Assembly: GCF_016703145.1 (NCBI RefSeq)
Contig: NZ_JADJCO010000003.1
Coordinates: forward strand, 1 to 64,000
Origin: Ottowia sp.
GTDB lineage: Bacteria > Pseudomonadota > Gammaproteobacteria > Burkholderiales > Burkholderiaceae_C
Length of the DNA: 64,000 nucleotides
Reading direction: 5' to 3'
The notes under the pieces are model-generated. The model was given only the letters and a program-made list of their open reading frames with translations. It was not told where the DNA came from and ran no database searches. The position numbers and the translations under genes are program-made. Of this stretch, positions 28,403 through 38,402 are shown in pieces (position 1 is the first letter of the stretch; each line of letters begins with the position of its first letter).

Positions 28403-29529
28403 TCAATCTCCTTGGATTGCGGGTTCTCCAGAAGCAATACCCAGATCCTGCAGGGCAAGCTCCACCGCGTGCACGGCCTGGCTGATTTCATCCGGGCCGA
28501 TGGCACCAATGCAGCCTACGCGAAATGTCTCCACCTGCGTGAGCTTGCCCGGATACAGGATGAAGCCATGGGGCGCGCCGCGTTGTAGAACGCCTTGAAG
28601 TCGTAACGCGGGTCCCCAGGCGCATGAAAGGTCACGATGATGGGCGCCTGGATGGCGGGGTCCAGAAAGGGCATGAAGCCCAGTCGGCCCATGCCGTCGA
28701 TCAGCGTGCGGTAGTTTTCCGTGTAGCGCGCCAGGCGTGCGGGTTGCCCGCCTTCGGCTTCGAATTGTTCAATGGCCTCGGCCAGCGCCACCACCACGTG
28801 CGTGGGCGGCGTGAAGCGCCACTGGCTGGTCTTTTCCATGTAGGTGTACTGGTCGTGCAGGTCCATGGCCAGGCTCTGGCTGCGGCCCGCGCAGCCGTCC
28901 AGAATGGCTTTGCGGATGAACACAAAGCCCATGCCGGGCACGCCTTCCAGGCATTTGCCGCTGGCAGCGATCAGCGCGTCAAAGCGGATCTTGCGCGCAT
29001 CAATCGGCAGCGCGGCAAATGAGCTCATGGCGTCCACGATCAGGCCCTTGCCGTGCACCGCACAGATATCCGCTATCTCTTGCAGCGGGTTGAGCACGCC
29101 GGCGCCGGTTTCGCAGTGGATGACGATCACATGGGTGATGCTGGGGTCGGCCTTGAGCTTGCTGTCCAGCTCGATGGGCGCGACCTGTTCATGGTCGCCA
29201 AAGTCCAGCACGGTGCAGCGCCGCCCCATCAGGCTCGTCAGCTTGGCCGCGCGCTTGCAGTAGGCACCGTTGTCCAGCACCAGCACATGGCCATCGCGCG
29301 GCACCACGGTGGCCACTGCCGCCTCCACGCTGAAGGTGCCGCTGCCCTGCAGGGGCACCACCACGTGGCTGTCTTGCCCGTGCACGATGGCCAGCAGGCT
29401 TTTGCGCACACGCGCCGTCACGGCGTTGAAGTCGCTGTCCCACGAGCCCCAGTCGCGCAGCATGGCCAGCTTGGTGCGCAGCGTGGTGGTCAGCGGGCCG
29501 GGGGTCAGCAGGATCTTGTCGCGGTCCAT
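28403..29529 (-). CDS. phnW: 2-aminoethylphosphonate:pyruvate transaminase (frameshifted C-terminus)
   Basis: About 375 residues. The start MDRDKILLTPGPLTTTLRTK and AMLRDWGSWDSDFN are hallmarks of PhnW. The PLP lysine is in AASGKCLEGVPGMGF. Aminoethylphosphonate is converted to phosphonoacetaldehyde, with pyruvate becoming alanine. A missing base near 28575 splits DFKAFYN from the true C-terminus GFILYPGKLTQVETFRVGCI and IGPDEISQAVHAVELALQDL. The gene lies 17 bp after the AEP permease gene. Confidence 0.92.
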
Positions 29530-29546
29530 GTGTGTGTCTCTCGTCG

Positions 29547-31262
29547 TTATCTGTCTGTGGTGCGCCAGGCCTGGGTGCGGCGGTTGACCCACCAAGCCAG
29601 TGCCATGAACAGCAAGGTTGCTGCCGTGGACACCAGCCCGATCAGCACCGCCATGGCGGCGGCGGCGCCCATCTCGCCCGCTTCATCCAGGTTCAGGATG
29701 GCAATCGACGCTACCTTGGTTTCAGGCGAATACAAAAACACCACGGCCGAGATCGTGGTCATGGCGTTGATGAAGAAGTAGCGCGCAATGTCCACCAGCG
29801 CGGGCGTGCAGATGGGCAGCGTGACGCGCCAGAAGGTCTTGAAGAACGGCACCTTGAGCGACGCGCTCACCGCTTCAAATTCGCCGTCCAGGCTCTTGAG
29901 CGCCGTCACCGCCGTGAGGTGGCCCGTGGTGTAGAAGTGCACGATGGTGCACAGCGTCAGCAGCGTGAGCGTGTGGTACAGGCCGTTGAGCGGGTTCTTG
30001 GGCTCGTTGAAGAAGAAGATGTAGCCCAGGCCCAGCACCAGCCCCGGCACGGCCATGGGCAGCATGGCCAGCAGGCGCACCAGCCCGCGCAGGCCGTCCA
30101 TGCCCTTGGTTTTCTCCAGCAGGTAGGCGCCGCAGAACACCAGCGCCGTGCCAAACACCGCCGTGCCCGCCGCCATCTTCAGGCTGTTGACAAAGCCCAC
30201 GCCCACCTCGGCGTCCACCAGTCCCATGGTGTAGTGGCGCAGGCTGGGCGACAGGTTGTAGGGCCAGAAGCTGGCAAACGACGCGAACACCGCCATGCCC
30301 AGCATGGCCAGCACCAGGAAGGCGATCACGCAGCAGTACAGCGTCATCACGATGTCATAGCCGCGCGACGGCTTGGGCCGGTAGGGCACGGCACGCGCCG
30401 TGAGCATGGCGGTCTGGCGGCGGCTCACATAGCTGTCCACGCCAAAGGTCAGCACAGCAGGCGCCAGAAGCAGAATGGCCACGACCGCGCCACGGGCAAA
30501 GTCCTGCTGGCCGATCACCAGCTTGAACACATCGGTGGCCAGCACGTTGAAGTTGCCGCCGATCACCTTGGGGATGCCGAAGTCGGTGATGACGAGCGTG
30601 AAGGTCACGAGCGCGGCCGAGATCAGGCCGTACTTGGCGCCCGGCAGCGTGATGGTGAAGAACTTGCGCGCGGCCGTGGTGCCCATGGCGTCGGCAGCTT
30701 CATACAGACGCGCGTCCGACAGGCTCAGCGCCGTCACCAGAATCATCAGCGCATGCGGGAACACCGCAAAACATTCCGCCACCACGATGCCCGGTGCGCC
30801 ATAGATTTCAGATATGCCAATGCTGGTGAGCCACGCTTTCAACACGCCCTGGTTACCAAACCAGTAGATCAGCGAGATGGCGGCCAGCAGCGACGGCGCC
30901 AGCAGCGGCACCAGCGTGATGCCGCGAAACAGCGGCTTGTACGCCATGCACGAGCGCGTGAGCGCATAGGCAAAACCAAACGCCAGCGGAATGGTGATGG
31001 CCGTGACCAGGGCCGACACCCAGATGCTGTTCCACAAACTTTCCAGCAAGGCGGGCGTCTGCGCGTAGGCAATGAAGTTGGACAGGCCGACAAATTCACC
31101 CTCTTTGCCTTCCACCGCCTGCTGCAGGATGGCCAGCAGCGGAAACGCCAGGAACGCAATGAGCGCCAGCGCCACGACGGCCAGCGCAGCGTGGGCGATG
31201 CGGTCGGTCCAGTGCGCCTTTTGCGCGACGGGCGCGCCGGTGGCGGCTGCAGCGGCAGTCAT
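29547..31262 (-). CDS. AEP ABC importer permease (two fused permease domains)
   Basis: 571 residues with about twelve membrane segments, two ABC permease domains in tandem. The first coupling loop is in LYEAADAMGTTAARKFFTI, the second in EFEAVSASLKVPFFKTFWRV. This fused form is the permease of the second type of 2-aminoethylphosphonate importer, found next to phnW in betaproteobacteria. It overlaps nothing and is spaced 2 bp from the ATPase gene. It moves AEP across the inner membrane. Confidence 0.9.
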   Translation of the reverse strand: MTAAAAATGAPVAQKAHWTDRIAHAALAVVALALIAFLAFPLLAILQQAVEGKEGEFVGLSNFIAYAQTPALLESLWNSIWVSALVTAITIPLAFGFAYALTRSCMAYKPLFRGITLVPLLAPSLLAAISLIYWFGNQGVLKAWLTSIGISEIYGAPGIVVAECFAVFPHALMILVTALSLSDARLYEAADAMGTTAARKFFTITLPGAKYGLISAALVTFTLVITDFGIPKVIGGNFNVLATDVFKLVIGQQDFARGAVVAILLLAPAVLTFGVDSYVSRRQTAMLTARAVPYRPKPSRGYDIVMTLYCCVIAFLVLAMLGMAVFASFASFWPYNLSPSLRHYTMGLVDAEVGVGFVNSLKMAAGTAVFGTALVFCGAYLLEKTKGMDGLRGLVRLLAMLPMAVPGLVLGLGYIFFFNEPKNPLNGLYHTLTLLTLCTIVHFYTTGHLTAVTALKSLDGEFEAVSASLKVPFFKTFWRVTLPICTPALVDIARYFFINAMTTISAVVFLYSPETKVASIAILNLDEAGEMGAAAAMAVLIGLVSTAATLLFMALAWWVNRRTQAWRTTDR

Positions 31263-31264
31263 GA

Positions 31265-32317
31265 TCAGAACACCTTGAGCCGCTCGGGCAGCAGCCGCAG
31301 CTTGACGGTAGAACCAACCACCATCGATTGCTCGGACAGGAAATTCAGCGACAGGTACACCGTGAGCTTGTGCGGCTGCAGCGCGGGCGAAGCCACATGC
31401 ACGTGGCAGTAAGAGCCCAGGAATTCAATCTTCTCGATGACGGCGTCAAACACGTGCGCGTCGCCCTCACTGATGGGGCGTGCCAGCACGTCTTCGGGGC
31501 GCAGGTAGATGCGTGCGTCGCGGTCGGCACCGCCGCAGGGGATGCACAGCTCGCCCACGCGCAGCTCGCCGGCGGTCACACGCACGGGCAGCACATTGAC
31601 CTTGCCCACAAAGTCGGCCACGAAGGGCGACGCCGGTTCGCGGTAGATGTCATACGGCGTGCCCACCTGCTCGATCACGCCATGGTTCATGACCACGATG
31701 CGGTCGGCCACGCTCAGGGCTTCTTCCTGGTCGTGCGTGACCATGATGGTGGTCACACCCAGCTGCTGCTGCAGCGCGCGGATTTCCGAGCGCAGGCGCA
31801 CGCGCTCCAGCGCGTCCAGCGCCGACAGCGGCTCGTCCAGCAGCAGCAGGCCCGGGCGTGTGGCCAGCGCCCGCGCCAGTGCAATGCGTTGCTGCTGCCC
31901 GCCCGAGAGCTGGCTGGGGTACTTGCCCTCGCTGCCCGGCAGGCCCACGAGCTTGACCAGCTCGCTCACGCGCTGGTTGATCTCGGCACGTGGCGCCTTG
32001 CGGTTGACCAGGCCATAGGCCACGTTGTCGGCCACGCTCAGGTTGGGAAACAGCGCATAGCTCTGGAACACGATGCCGTAGTCGCGCTGCGCGGGCGGCA
32101 GCCGCGAAATGTCGCGCCCGGCCTGGAACACCTCGCCCGAGGTCTGCACCTCCAGACCCGCGATGATGCGCAAGAGCGTGGTCTTGCCGCATCCCGACGG
32201 GCCCAGAAAGCAGACGAATTCGCCCTTGCGGATCTGCAGGTTGATGTCGTGCAGCGCGGTGAATCCACCAAACGCCTTGCGGATGTTGCGCAGCTCAAGA
32301 AACAGATCGTGGGTCAT
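31265..32317 (-). CDS. AEP ABC importer ATP-binding protein
   Basis: 350 residues: an ABC ATPase of the spermidine/iron (PotA/FbpC) class with Walker A GPSGCGKTTLL, signature LSGGQQQRIALARAL, Walker B LLLLDEPLSALD and the switch histidine in MVTHDQEEALS. The C-terminal 110 residues form a regulatory TOBE-type region (YLRPEDVLARPI). It works with the fused permease and the binding protein to import 2-aminoethylphosphonate; the specificity is assigned by neighbourhood with phnW. Confidence 0.92.
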   Translation of the reverse strand: MTHDLFLELRNIRKAFGGFTALHDINLQIRKGEFVCFLGPSGCGKTTLLRIIAGLEVQTSGEVFQAGRDISRLPPAQRDYGIVFQSYALFPNLSVADNVAYGLVNRKAPRAEINQRVSELVKLVGLPGSEGKYPSQLSGGQQQRIALARALATRPGLLLLDEPLSALDALERVRLRSEIRALQQQLGVTTIMVTHDQEEALSVADRIVVMNHGVIEQVGTPYDIYREPASPFVADFVGKVNVLPVRVTAGELRVGELCIPCGGADRDARIYLRPEDVLARPISEGDAHVFDAVIEKIEFLGSYCHVHVASPALQPHKLTVYLSLNFLSEQSMVVGSTVKLRLLPERLKVF

Positions 32318-32324
32318 GGGCGAA

Positions 32325-33414
32325 TCAAAAAGGGCCGCAGGGTGTGTCCACCATGCGGCCCGGTTTGGCGGGGATCAGCGCTTTCTCGGTCTTGCTGTTG
32401 TAGCGTTTGGTCCATTCAGCGAACACGCGCTCGCGATTCGCGGCCGTGGTGGCAAAGTCCATCTTCACCAGGCGTGCCTCGTAGTCCTTGGGCACGTTGG
32501 CCAGCGGTGCGGCCACGCCCGGCTGCGCGGTGATGGCGAAGTTCTTGCCGTACAGCAGCATGGCGTCCTTGCTCGATGCCCAGTCGGCCAGCTTCTTGGC
32601 GGCGTCCAGCTTCTTGGTGCCCTTGTGGATGGCAAAAGCTTCCAGGTCCCAGCCCAGGCCTTCTTTCGGGAACACCAGGTCAATCGGCGCGCCCTTGGCC
32701 TTGTTGGCGTTGGCACGGTATTCAAACGAAATGCCCACCACAAATTCGCCGGACGCGGCCATGTTGCAGGGCTTGGAACCCGAGTGCGTGTACTGCGCAA
32801 TGTTTTCGTGCAGGGCGTCCATGTACTTCCAGCCGCCGCCCTTTGCCGTTGTCGTCGCCCCACAGCGTGAGCCAAGCGGTCACATCAAAGAAGCCGGTGC
32901 CGCTGGACGCGGGGTTGGGCATGACCATCTGGCCCTTGTAGGCGGGCTTGGTCAGGTCTTTCCAGGTCTCGGGCTTGGGGATGTTGCGCTTTTTCGCTTC
33001 CACGGTATTGAAGCACACGGTGGCGCCCCACACGTCCATGCCAAACCAGGCCGGCACCTTTTTCTTGTCGCGGTACTGGCTCATGATGGCGTCCAGGTTC
33101 AGCGGGGCATACGGCACCAGCATGCCGTTCTTGTCGAGCAGCGCCAGGCTGGATGCGGCTACGCCCATCACGGCGTCAGCCTGGGGGTTGCCCTTTTCAG
33201 CCAGCAGCTTGGCGGTGATGACGCCCGTGCTGTCGCGCACCCACTTGATTTCAATGTCGGGGTTGACGCGGTTGAAGCCCTCTTGATAGGCCTTGAGCTG
33301 GTCGGTCTCCAGGGCCGTATAGACAAGCAGCTGGGTTTTCTGGGCCGAGGCCGCCGCGGCGAACGCGACAAGGCCGGTGACGGCAAGGGATTTGAAGACG
33401 CTGGAAAGACGCAT
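32325..33414 (-). CDS. AEP ABC importer substrate-binding protein (frameshifted)
   Basis: About 362 residues. The signal peptide runs to FAAAASAQ, then KTQLLVYTALETDQLKAYQE, the start of a class of iron/phosphonate-type binding proteins. A one-base insertion in a G run near 32843 splits WGDDNGKG from GWKYMDALHENIAQY. The rest includes ASGEFVVGISFEYRANANKA. It is the first gene of the importer, with its start facing the regulator and a palindrome upstream. Confidence 0.88.
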
Positions 33415-33556
33415 GTGAACTCCTCTGAAGGCAAAAGGTTGCAATGCTGTGACCCGACGGTGACGGCGTGATGACAGACAAGCAAACTTCATTCCCCTGC
33501 ACCCCGCACCTTGTCTTCATTTAACTTCGGTCCAAATATGTTGTCAATTGTTATTT

Positions 33557-33576
33557 GTAGATTGTTGACAATCTAC
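33557..33576. promoter_or_regulatory. 20-bp palindrome, probable operator of the phosphonate genes
   Basis: Arms GTAGATTGT and ACAATCTAC are perfect complements around a TG centre. The core TTGT-NN-ACAA matches the style of FadR/FCD GntR operators. It lies between the divergent importer and regulator operons, 24 bp upstream of the 33600 start. A further half-site-like TTGTCAATTG lies at 33541-33550. Confidence 0.75.
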
Positions 33577-33599
33577 GTGTTTATGCTCCAATGCCCGTT

Positions 33600-34341
33600 A
33601 TGAACGCGCTGATGCACCCCACCATCGCGCTGCTGCAAAGCAGCTCGCTCACCAACGTGGTGCAGCAGGAAATCGAGCGCGCCATCCTGGTGGGTGAATA
33701 CGCGCCGGGCAGCAAGCTGATCGAGGCCACACTGGCCGACAAGCTGGGTGTGTCGCGCGGGCCGGTGCGTGAAGCCTTTCGCATGCTGGAAGAAGCCGGC
33801 CTGGTGCGCAACGAGAAAGAACCGCGGCGTGTTTGTGCGCGACATCCCGATTGACGAGGCGGTTGAGATCTTTGACCTGCGCGCCGCCATGGACGAGCTG
33901 GTGGGCCGCCAGCTGGCGCAAAACATCACGCCCGCGCAGTTGAAGGAAATCAAGGGCCTGGTGGACCTGATGGAAAAGACCGTCAAGGCCGGCGACACCT
34001 ACAACTACCACCTGCAGAACCTCAAGTTTCATGACCGGCTGGTGGAGATGGCGGGCAACCGCAAGCTCACCGCCATCTACCGCAAGCTCATCAAGGAGCT
34101 GTCGCTGTTTCGCCGGCTCAACCTGGCCGACGGCTGGCTCATGCCCATCTCGGCCAGCGAGCACCGCCAGATCGTCAAGGCCATTGCCTCAGGCGACCCC
34201 GACGCCGCAGGCCGCGCCATGTCTGACCATGTGATGGAAAGCAAGGACCGCACGATCGCCAACGACCTGCGCCGCCAGGCCCGCCTGCAGGAGCAGGCCG
34301 CCCCCACCAAACAAGGAAAGTCTTCCCGTGCCGAACGCTGA
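33600..34341 (+). CDS. GntR-family (FCD) regulator of phosphonate use (frameshifted)
   Basis: About 247 residues. The HTH reads ERAILVGEYAPGSKLIEATL and KLGVSRGPVREAFRMLEEAG. A one-base insertion near 33826 separates this from GVFVRDIPIDEAVEIFDLRA and the all-helical FCD effector domain (HLQNLKFHDRLVEMAGNRKL, SASEHRQIVKAI). FCD regulators bind carboxylates or similar ligands; the context makes phosphonoacetate or AEP likely effectors. The start at 33600 is favoured over the in-frame ATG at 33591 by alignment. The end overlaps the hydrolase start by 14 bp. Confidence 0.86.
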
Positions 34342-35566
34342 ACCCACCGCAACCCTCACCGTTAACGCCCGAACCTACAAGCTGCCCACCGCCCCCACCG
34401 TGGTGGTGTGCGTGGACGGCTGCGAGCCCGACTACCTGGCCCAGGCCGTGGCCACCGGCAAGATGCCCTGGCTCAAGCAGGCGCTGGCGCTGGGCCAAGG
34501 CCTGGTGGCTGATTGCGTGGTGCCCAGCTTCACCAACCCCAACAACCTGTCCATCGTGACGGGCGCACCGCCCAGCGTGCACGGCATCTGCGGCAATTAC
34601 CTATACGACATGGCCACCAACACCGAGGTCATGATGAACGACCCCAAGTGGCTGCGTGCGCCCACGCTGCTGGCCGCGCTGGCGGACGCGGGCAAAACCG
34701 TGGCGGTGATCACGGCCAAGGACAAGCTGCGCCGCCTGCTGGGCCACAAGATGAGAGGCATCTGCTTCTCATCTGAAAAAGCCGACCAGGTCACTCTGGA
34801 AGAAAACGGCATCACCGACGTGCTGGGCCTGGTGGGCAAACCGGTGCCCAGCGTGTACAGCGCCGACCTGTCGGAGTTTGTGTTCGCCGCCGGCGTGAAG
34901 CTGATGGAAACACGCCGGCCTGACGTGATGTACCTGTCCACCACCGACTACGTGCAGCACAAGCACGCACCGGGCACCGACGGCGCCAACCGGTTCTACA
35001 CCATGATGGATGGCTACCTGGCGCAGCTGGACGCCATGGGTTGCGTGATCGCGCTCACGGCCGACCACGGCATGAACGCCAAGGTGGCGATGGACGGCAT
35101 GCCCGATGTGATCTATTTGCAGGACTGGTTTGACGCGCAGCTGGGCACCGGTGTGGCGCGCGTGATCCTGCCCATCACCGATCCGTATGTGGTGCACCAC
35201 GGCGCGCTGGGTTCTTTTGCCACGGTGTACCTGCCGGCGGGCAGCGACGTGGCAGGCCTGTGCGCCACGCTGGCGCAACGCCAGGGCATGGAGGCCGTGC
35301 TCACGCGTGAGCAGGCTGCAGAACGCTTTGAGCTGCCGGCCGACCGCATTGGCGACATCGTGTGTGTGTCAGAACGCTTTACCGTCATAGGCACCTCTGC
35401 CAGCCGGCACGACCTGTCGGGGCTGGATGCGCCGCTGCGTTCGCACGGCGGCATCAGCGAGCAGCGCGTACCGCTCATCATCAACCGCAAGCTGCCGGGG
35501 CTGGACGCCAACCGCCGCCTGCGCAACTTCGACGCCTTTGACCTGGCGCTGAACTACGCCCAATGA
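34328..35566 (+). CDS. phnA: Phosphonoacetate hydrolase
   Basis: 412 residues from a GTG start behind AAGGAAAG. It belongs to the alkaline phosphatase-like superfamily. The metal and nucleophile residues are visible: VVCVDGCEPDYL, the threonine in PSFTNPNNLSIVTGA, ALTADHGMNAK and the C-terminal RSHGGISE. It cleaves the C-P bond of phosphonoacetate to acetate and phosphate. It is the final step of the PhnW-PhnY-PhnA route. Its stop overlaps the next start by four bases (ATGA). Confidence 0.93.
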   Translation: MPNAEPTATLTVNARTYKLPTAPTVVVCVDGCEPDYLAQAVATGKMPWLKQALALGQGLVADCVVPSFTNPNNLSIVTGAPPSVHGICGNYLYDMATNTEVMMNDPKWLRAPTLLAALADAGKTVAVITAKDKLRRLLGHKMRGICFSSEKADQVTLEENGITDVLGLVGKPVPSVYSADLSEFVFAAGVKLMETRRPDVMYLSTTDYVQHKHAPGTDGANRFYTMMDGYLAQLDAMGCVIALTADHGMNAKVAMDGMPDVIYLQDWFDAQLGTGVARVILPITDPYVVHHGALGSFATVYLPAGSDVAGLCATLAQRQGMEAVLTREQAAERFELPADRIGDIVCVSERFTVIGTSASRHDLSGLDAPLRSHGGISEQRVPLIINRKLPGLDANRRLRNFDAFDLALNYAQ

Positions 35567-37017
35567 GCATCCAGCAATACATCCGCGACCACGCACTGGA
35601 CGCCATGCGCATCGCCGGCGCCAAGGTGGGCGCCGGGCGCGAGCGCCACATCGTGGTGAGCAACCCCTACACCGGCCAACCCATCGGCACGGTGCCCAAA
35701 GCCACGCTGGAAGAGGTGCGCGCGGTATTTGCCACCGCCCATGCCTGTCAGCCCAAACTCACGCGCTTTGAGCGCGCCGCCATCCTGAACAAAGCGGCAG
35801 CCATCATCAGCACGCGCATTGCCGAGATTGCCAACCTGATCACCGCCGAAGCGGGCCTGTGCCAGAAAGACGCCATCTACGAAGCCGGCCGCGTGAGCGA
35901 CGTGCTGCTGTTCGGCGCCAATGAGGTTTTGAAAGACGACGGCCAGATCTTCAGCTGCGACCTGACGCACCACGGCAAGAAGCGGCGCGTGTACACGCAG
36001 CGCGCACCGCTTTTGGGCGTGATCACCGCCATCACGCCCTTCAACCACCCGATGAACCAGGTGGCGCACAAGGTGGTGCCCAGCATTGCCACCAACAACC
36101 GCATGGTGCTCAAGCCGTCCGAGAAGGTGCCGTTCTCGGCCATCCTGTTCGCCGACATCCTGTATGAAGCCGGCTTGCCGCCCGAGATGCTCAGCGTCAT
36201 CACAGGCGACCCGCGCGAGATCGCCGACGAGCTGATCACCAACGAGCACGTGGACCTGGTCACCTTCACCGGCGGCGTGTCCATCGGCAAGTACATCGCC
36301 CACAAGGCGGGCTACCGCCGCATGGTGCTGGAGCTGGGCGGCAACGACCCGATCATCGTGATGGAAGACGCCGACCTTGACGAAGCCTCCACCCTGGCGG
36401 TGCAGGGCAGCTACAAGAATTCGGGCCAGCGCTGCACCGCCATCAAGCGCATGCTGGTGCATGAAGCGGTGGCGGCGCGTTTTGTGGAGCAGGTGGCCGA
36501 GAAGACCCGCGCCTGGAAATACGGCGACCCCATGGACAAGGCCAACGACATGGGCACTGTGATTGACGAGCAAGCGGCCATGTTGTTTGAGTCGCGCGTG
36601 AACGAGGCCGTGGCCCAGGGCGCGAAGCTGCTGGTGGGCAACCAGCGCCAAGGCGCGCTGTACGCTCCCACGGTGCTGGACAACGTGGATCCGCGCATGA
36701 CGGTGGCGCTGGAAGAAACCTTTGGCCCGGTGTCGCCCATCATCCGCTTCAAGGACATTGACGACGCCATCCGCATTTCCAACGGCACGGCTTATGGTCT
36801 GAGCAGCTCGGTGTGCACCAACCGGCTGGACTACATCACGCGTTTTGTGAACGAGCTGCATGTGGGCTCGGTCAATGTGCGCGAGGTGCCGGGCTACCGT
36901 CTGGAGCTGACGCCGTTTGGCGGCATCAAGGATTCCGGACTTGGGTACAAAGAGGGTGTGCAGGAGGCCATCAAGAGCTTCACTAATTTGAAGACCTACT
37001 CGCTGCCATGGGTCTGA
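35563..37017 (+). CDS. phnY: Phosphonoacetaldehyde dehydrogenase
   Basis: 484 residues of the aldehyde dehydrogenase superfamily. Visible elements are ITAITPFNHPMNQVAHKV, FTGGVSIGKYIA, the catalytic glutamate in MVLELGGNDPIIVMEDAD and the nucleophile Cys in NSGQRCTAIKRML. It oxidises phosphonoacetaldehyde to phosphonoacetate. Position between the hydrolase and HDIG genes, both with short overlaps, makes PhnY more likely than a general aldehyde dehydrogenase. Confidence 0.93.
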   Translation: MSIQQYIRDHALDAMRIAGAKVGAGRERHIVVSNPYTGQPIGTVPKATLEEVRAVFATAHACQPKLTRFERAAILNKAAAIISTRIAEIANLITAEAGLCQKDAIYEAGRVSDVLLFGANEVLKDDGQIFSCDLTHHGKKRRVYTQRAPLLGVITAITPFNHPMNQVAHKVVPSIATNNRMVLKPSEKVPFSAILFADILYEAGLPPEMLSVITGDPREIADELITNEHVDLVTFTGGVSIGKYIAHKAGYRRMVLELGGNDPIIVMEDADLDEASTLAVQGSYKNSGQRCTAIKRMLVHEAVAARFVEQVAEKTRAWKYGDPMDKANDMGTVIDEQAAMLFESRVNEAVAQGAKLLVGNQRQGALYAPTVLDNVDPRMTVALEETFGPVSPIIRFKDIDDAIRISNGTAYGLSSSVCTNRLDYITRFVNELHVGSVNVREVPGYRLELTPFGGIKDSGLGYKEGVQEAIKSFTNLKTYSLPWV

Positions 37018-37559
37018 GCCTGAGCGACATCGAACAGCTGTTTGCCACCAAAGGCGGCGAACAGTACACGGGCGAGCCGGTGACTCAGCTGGAGCATGCA
37101 TTGCAAAGTGCCATGCTGGCCGAAGACGAAGGCGCCAGCGACGCGCTGGTGACCGCCGCGCTGCTGCACGACCTTGGACATTTGTTGCACGACCTGGGTG
37201 CCACACCCACGCTGCAGGGCGTGGACGACGTGCACCAGTACCGCGCGCTGCCGTTCCTGCGCGGGCTGTATGGCGACGATGTGCTGGACCCCATCAAGCT
37301 GCATGTGGACGCCAAGCGCTACCTGTGTGCGACGCGTGCGGAGTACTTCGCAGCACTGTCGGACGACTCCAAGCGGTCCCTTGCCTTGCAGGGCGGCATC
37401 TTCAGCCCCGGCCAGGCCGATGTCTTCATCCGTCAGCCGGGGGCCGAAGCCGCTGTGCGCCTGCGCATCTGGGACGACCTGGCCAAGGCCGATGGGCTCG
37501 CGACACCGCCCCTGGCGCATTTCATGGAGCGTGCACGCCGCTGCGCCATCGCGCCATGA
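37008..37559 (+). CDS. HDIG-domain protein of phosphonate operons (PhnZ-like)
   Basis: 183 residues. The HD-type metal site is built from the His in QLEHALQSAMLAED, LLHDLGHLLHD, DDVHQYRALPFL and HVDAKRYLCA. This is the phosphonate-operon HDIG family, which includes PhnZ, a mixed-valence diiron oxygenase that cleaves hydroxylated aminoethylphosphonate. PhnZ normally works with the hydroxylase PhnY* (a TauD-like protein), which is not in this window. The protein may therefore act on a different hydroxyphosphonate or have another role. It overlaps phnY by 10 bp and the exporter by 4 bp. Confidence 0.85.
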   Translation: MGLSLSDIEQLFATKGGEQYTGEPVTQLEHALQSAMLAEDEGASDALVTAALLHDLGHLLHDLGATPTLQGVDDVHQYRALPFLRGLYGDDVLDPIKLHVDAKRYLCATRAEYFAALSDDSKRSLALQGGIFSPGQADVFIRQPGAEAAVRLRIWDDLAKADGLATPPLAHFMERARRCAIAP

Positions 37560-38398
37560 CCCTGACCTGGGGTGTGGTGGGGCTTGTGCTGTTCGGCGCC
37601 CTGCTGCACGCCAGCTGGAACGCGCTTGTCAAGTCCAGCACCGACAAGGCCATGGACACGGCGCTGATCCACCTGATCGGCTCCCTGTTGGCCGTGCCGG
37701 CCGTCATGGTCATGGGCTGGCCGCCGGCGGCGGCGTGGCCGTACATCCTTGCGTCCACGGTCATCCACATCGGGTATTACATCGCGTTGACCGGTGCCTA
37801 CAAGCATGGCGATCTGGGCCTGACTTACCCGCTGATGCGCGGCACGGCGCCGCTGCTGGTGGCCCTGTCTGCCACCTTCACGGTGGGCGAAAGCCTGTCG
37901 CCCATCGCCTGGGCCGGTGTGCTGGGCGTGAGCTGCGGCGTGCTGACGCTGGGGCTGAGCCGCCATGCCATGGAGTCGCCACGCGCCGTGCGCTTTGCGC
38001 TGACCAATGCCGTGATCATTGCGATCTACACCGTGGTGGACGCGATCGGCGCGCGCCTGTCGGGCAATGCGCTGCAGTACGTGGTGACGCTGTTCGTGCT
38101 GGACGGCTGGCCGTTTGCGCTGATCGTGCTGGCGCAACGGCGCGGTGCCGTGTGGCCCTATGCCCAAAAGCGCTGGCCACTGGCCATGGGCGGCGCGCTG
38201 GCGTCGTTTGGCTCGTACGGCATTGCGCTGTGGGCCATGACGCGTGCGCCGGTAGCGACAGTAGCCGCTTTGCGCGAAACATCGGTGCTGTTCGCGGCAT
38301 TGCTTGGCAGCTGGTTTTTGAAAGAGGCCTTCACCTTGCGCCGCGCCATTGGCACGGCCGTCATCGTCTGCGGCGTGATGGCCTTGAGACTGGGATGA
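37556..38398 (+). CDS. EamA/DMT-family transporter
   Basis: 280 residues with about ten membrane helices in two EamA repeats (LLHASWNALVKSSTDKAMDT in the first, ASFGSYGIALWAMTRAPVAT in the second). Members export or import metabolites by drug/metabolite transporter mechanisms. In the phosphonate operon it could export a by-product such as an amino acid or import a phosphonate; the sequence does not tell. The ATG overlaps the HDIG stop. Confidence 0.85.
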   Translation: MTLTWGVVGLVLFGALLHASWNALVKSSTDKAMDTALIHLIGSLLAVPAVMVMGWPPAAAWPYILASTVIHIGYYIALTGAYKHGDLGLTYPLMRGTAPLLVALSATFTVGESLSPIAWAGVLGVSCGVLTLGLSRHAMESPRAVRFALTNAVIIAIYTVVDAIGARLSGNALQYVVTLFVLDGWPFALIVLAQRRGAVWPYAQKRWPLAMGGALASFGSYGIALWAMTRAPVATVAALRETSVLFAALLGSWFLKEAFTLRRAIGTAVIVCGVMALRLG

Positions 38399-38402
38399 AA
38401 CC

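Noticed and set aside
33500..33530. Possible Pho box upstream of the AEP importer (TTGTCTTCATTTAAC)
   Set aside because: It lacks the CTGTCAT direct repeats with 11-bp spacing expected of PhoB sites; similarity is too weak to call.
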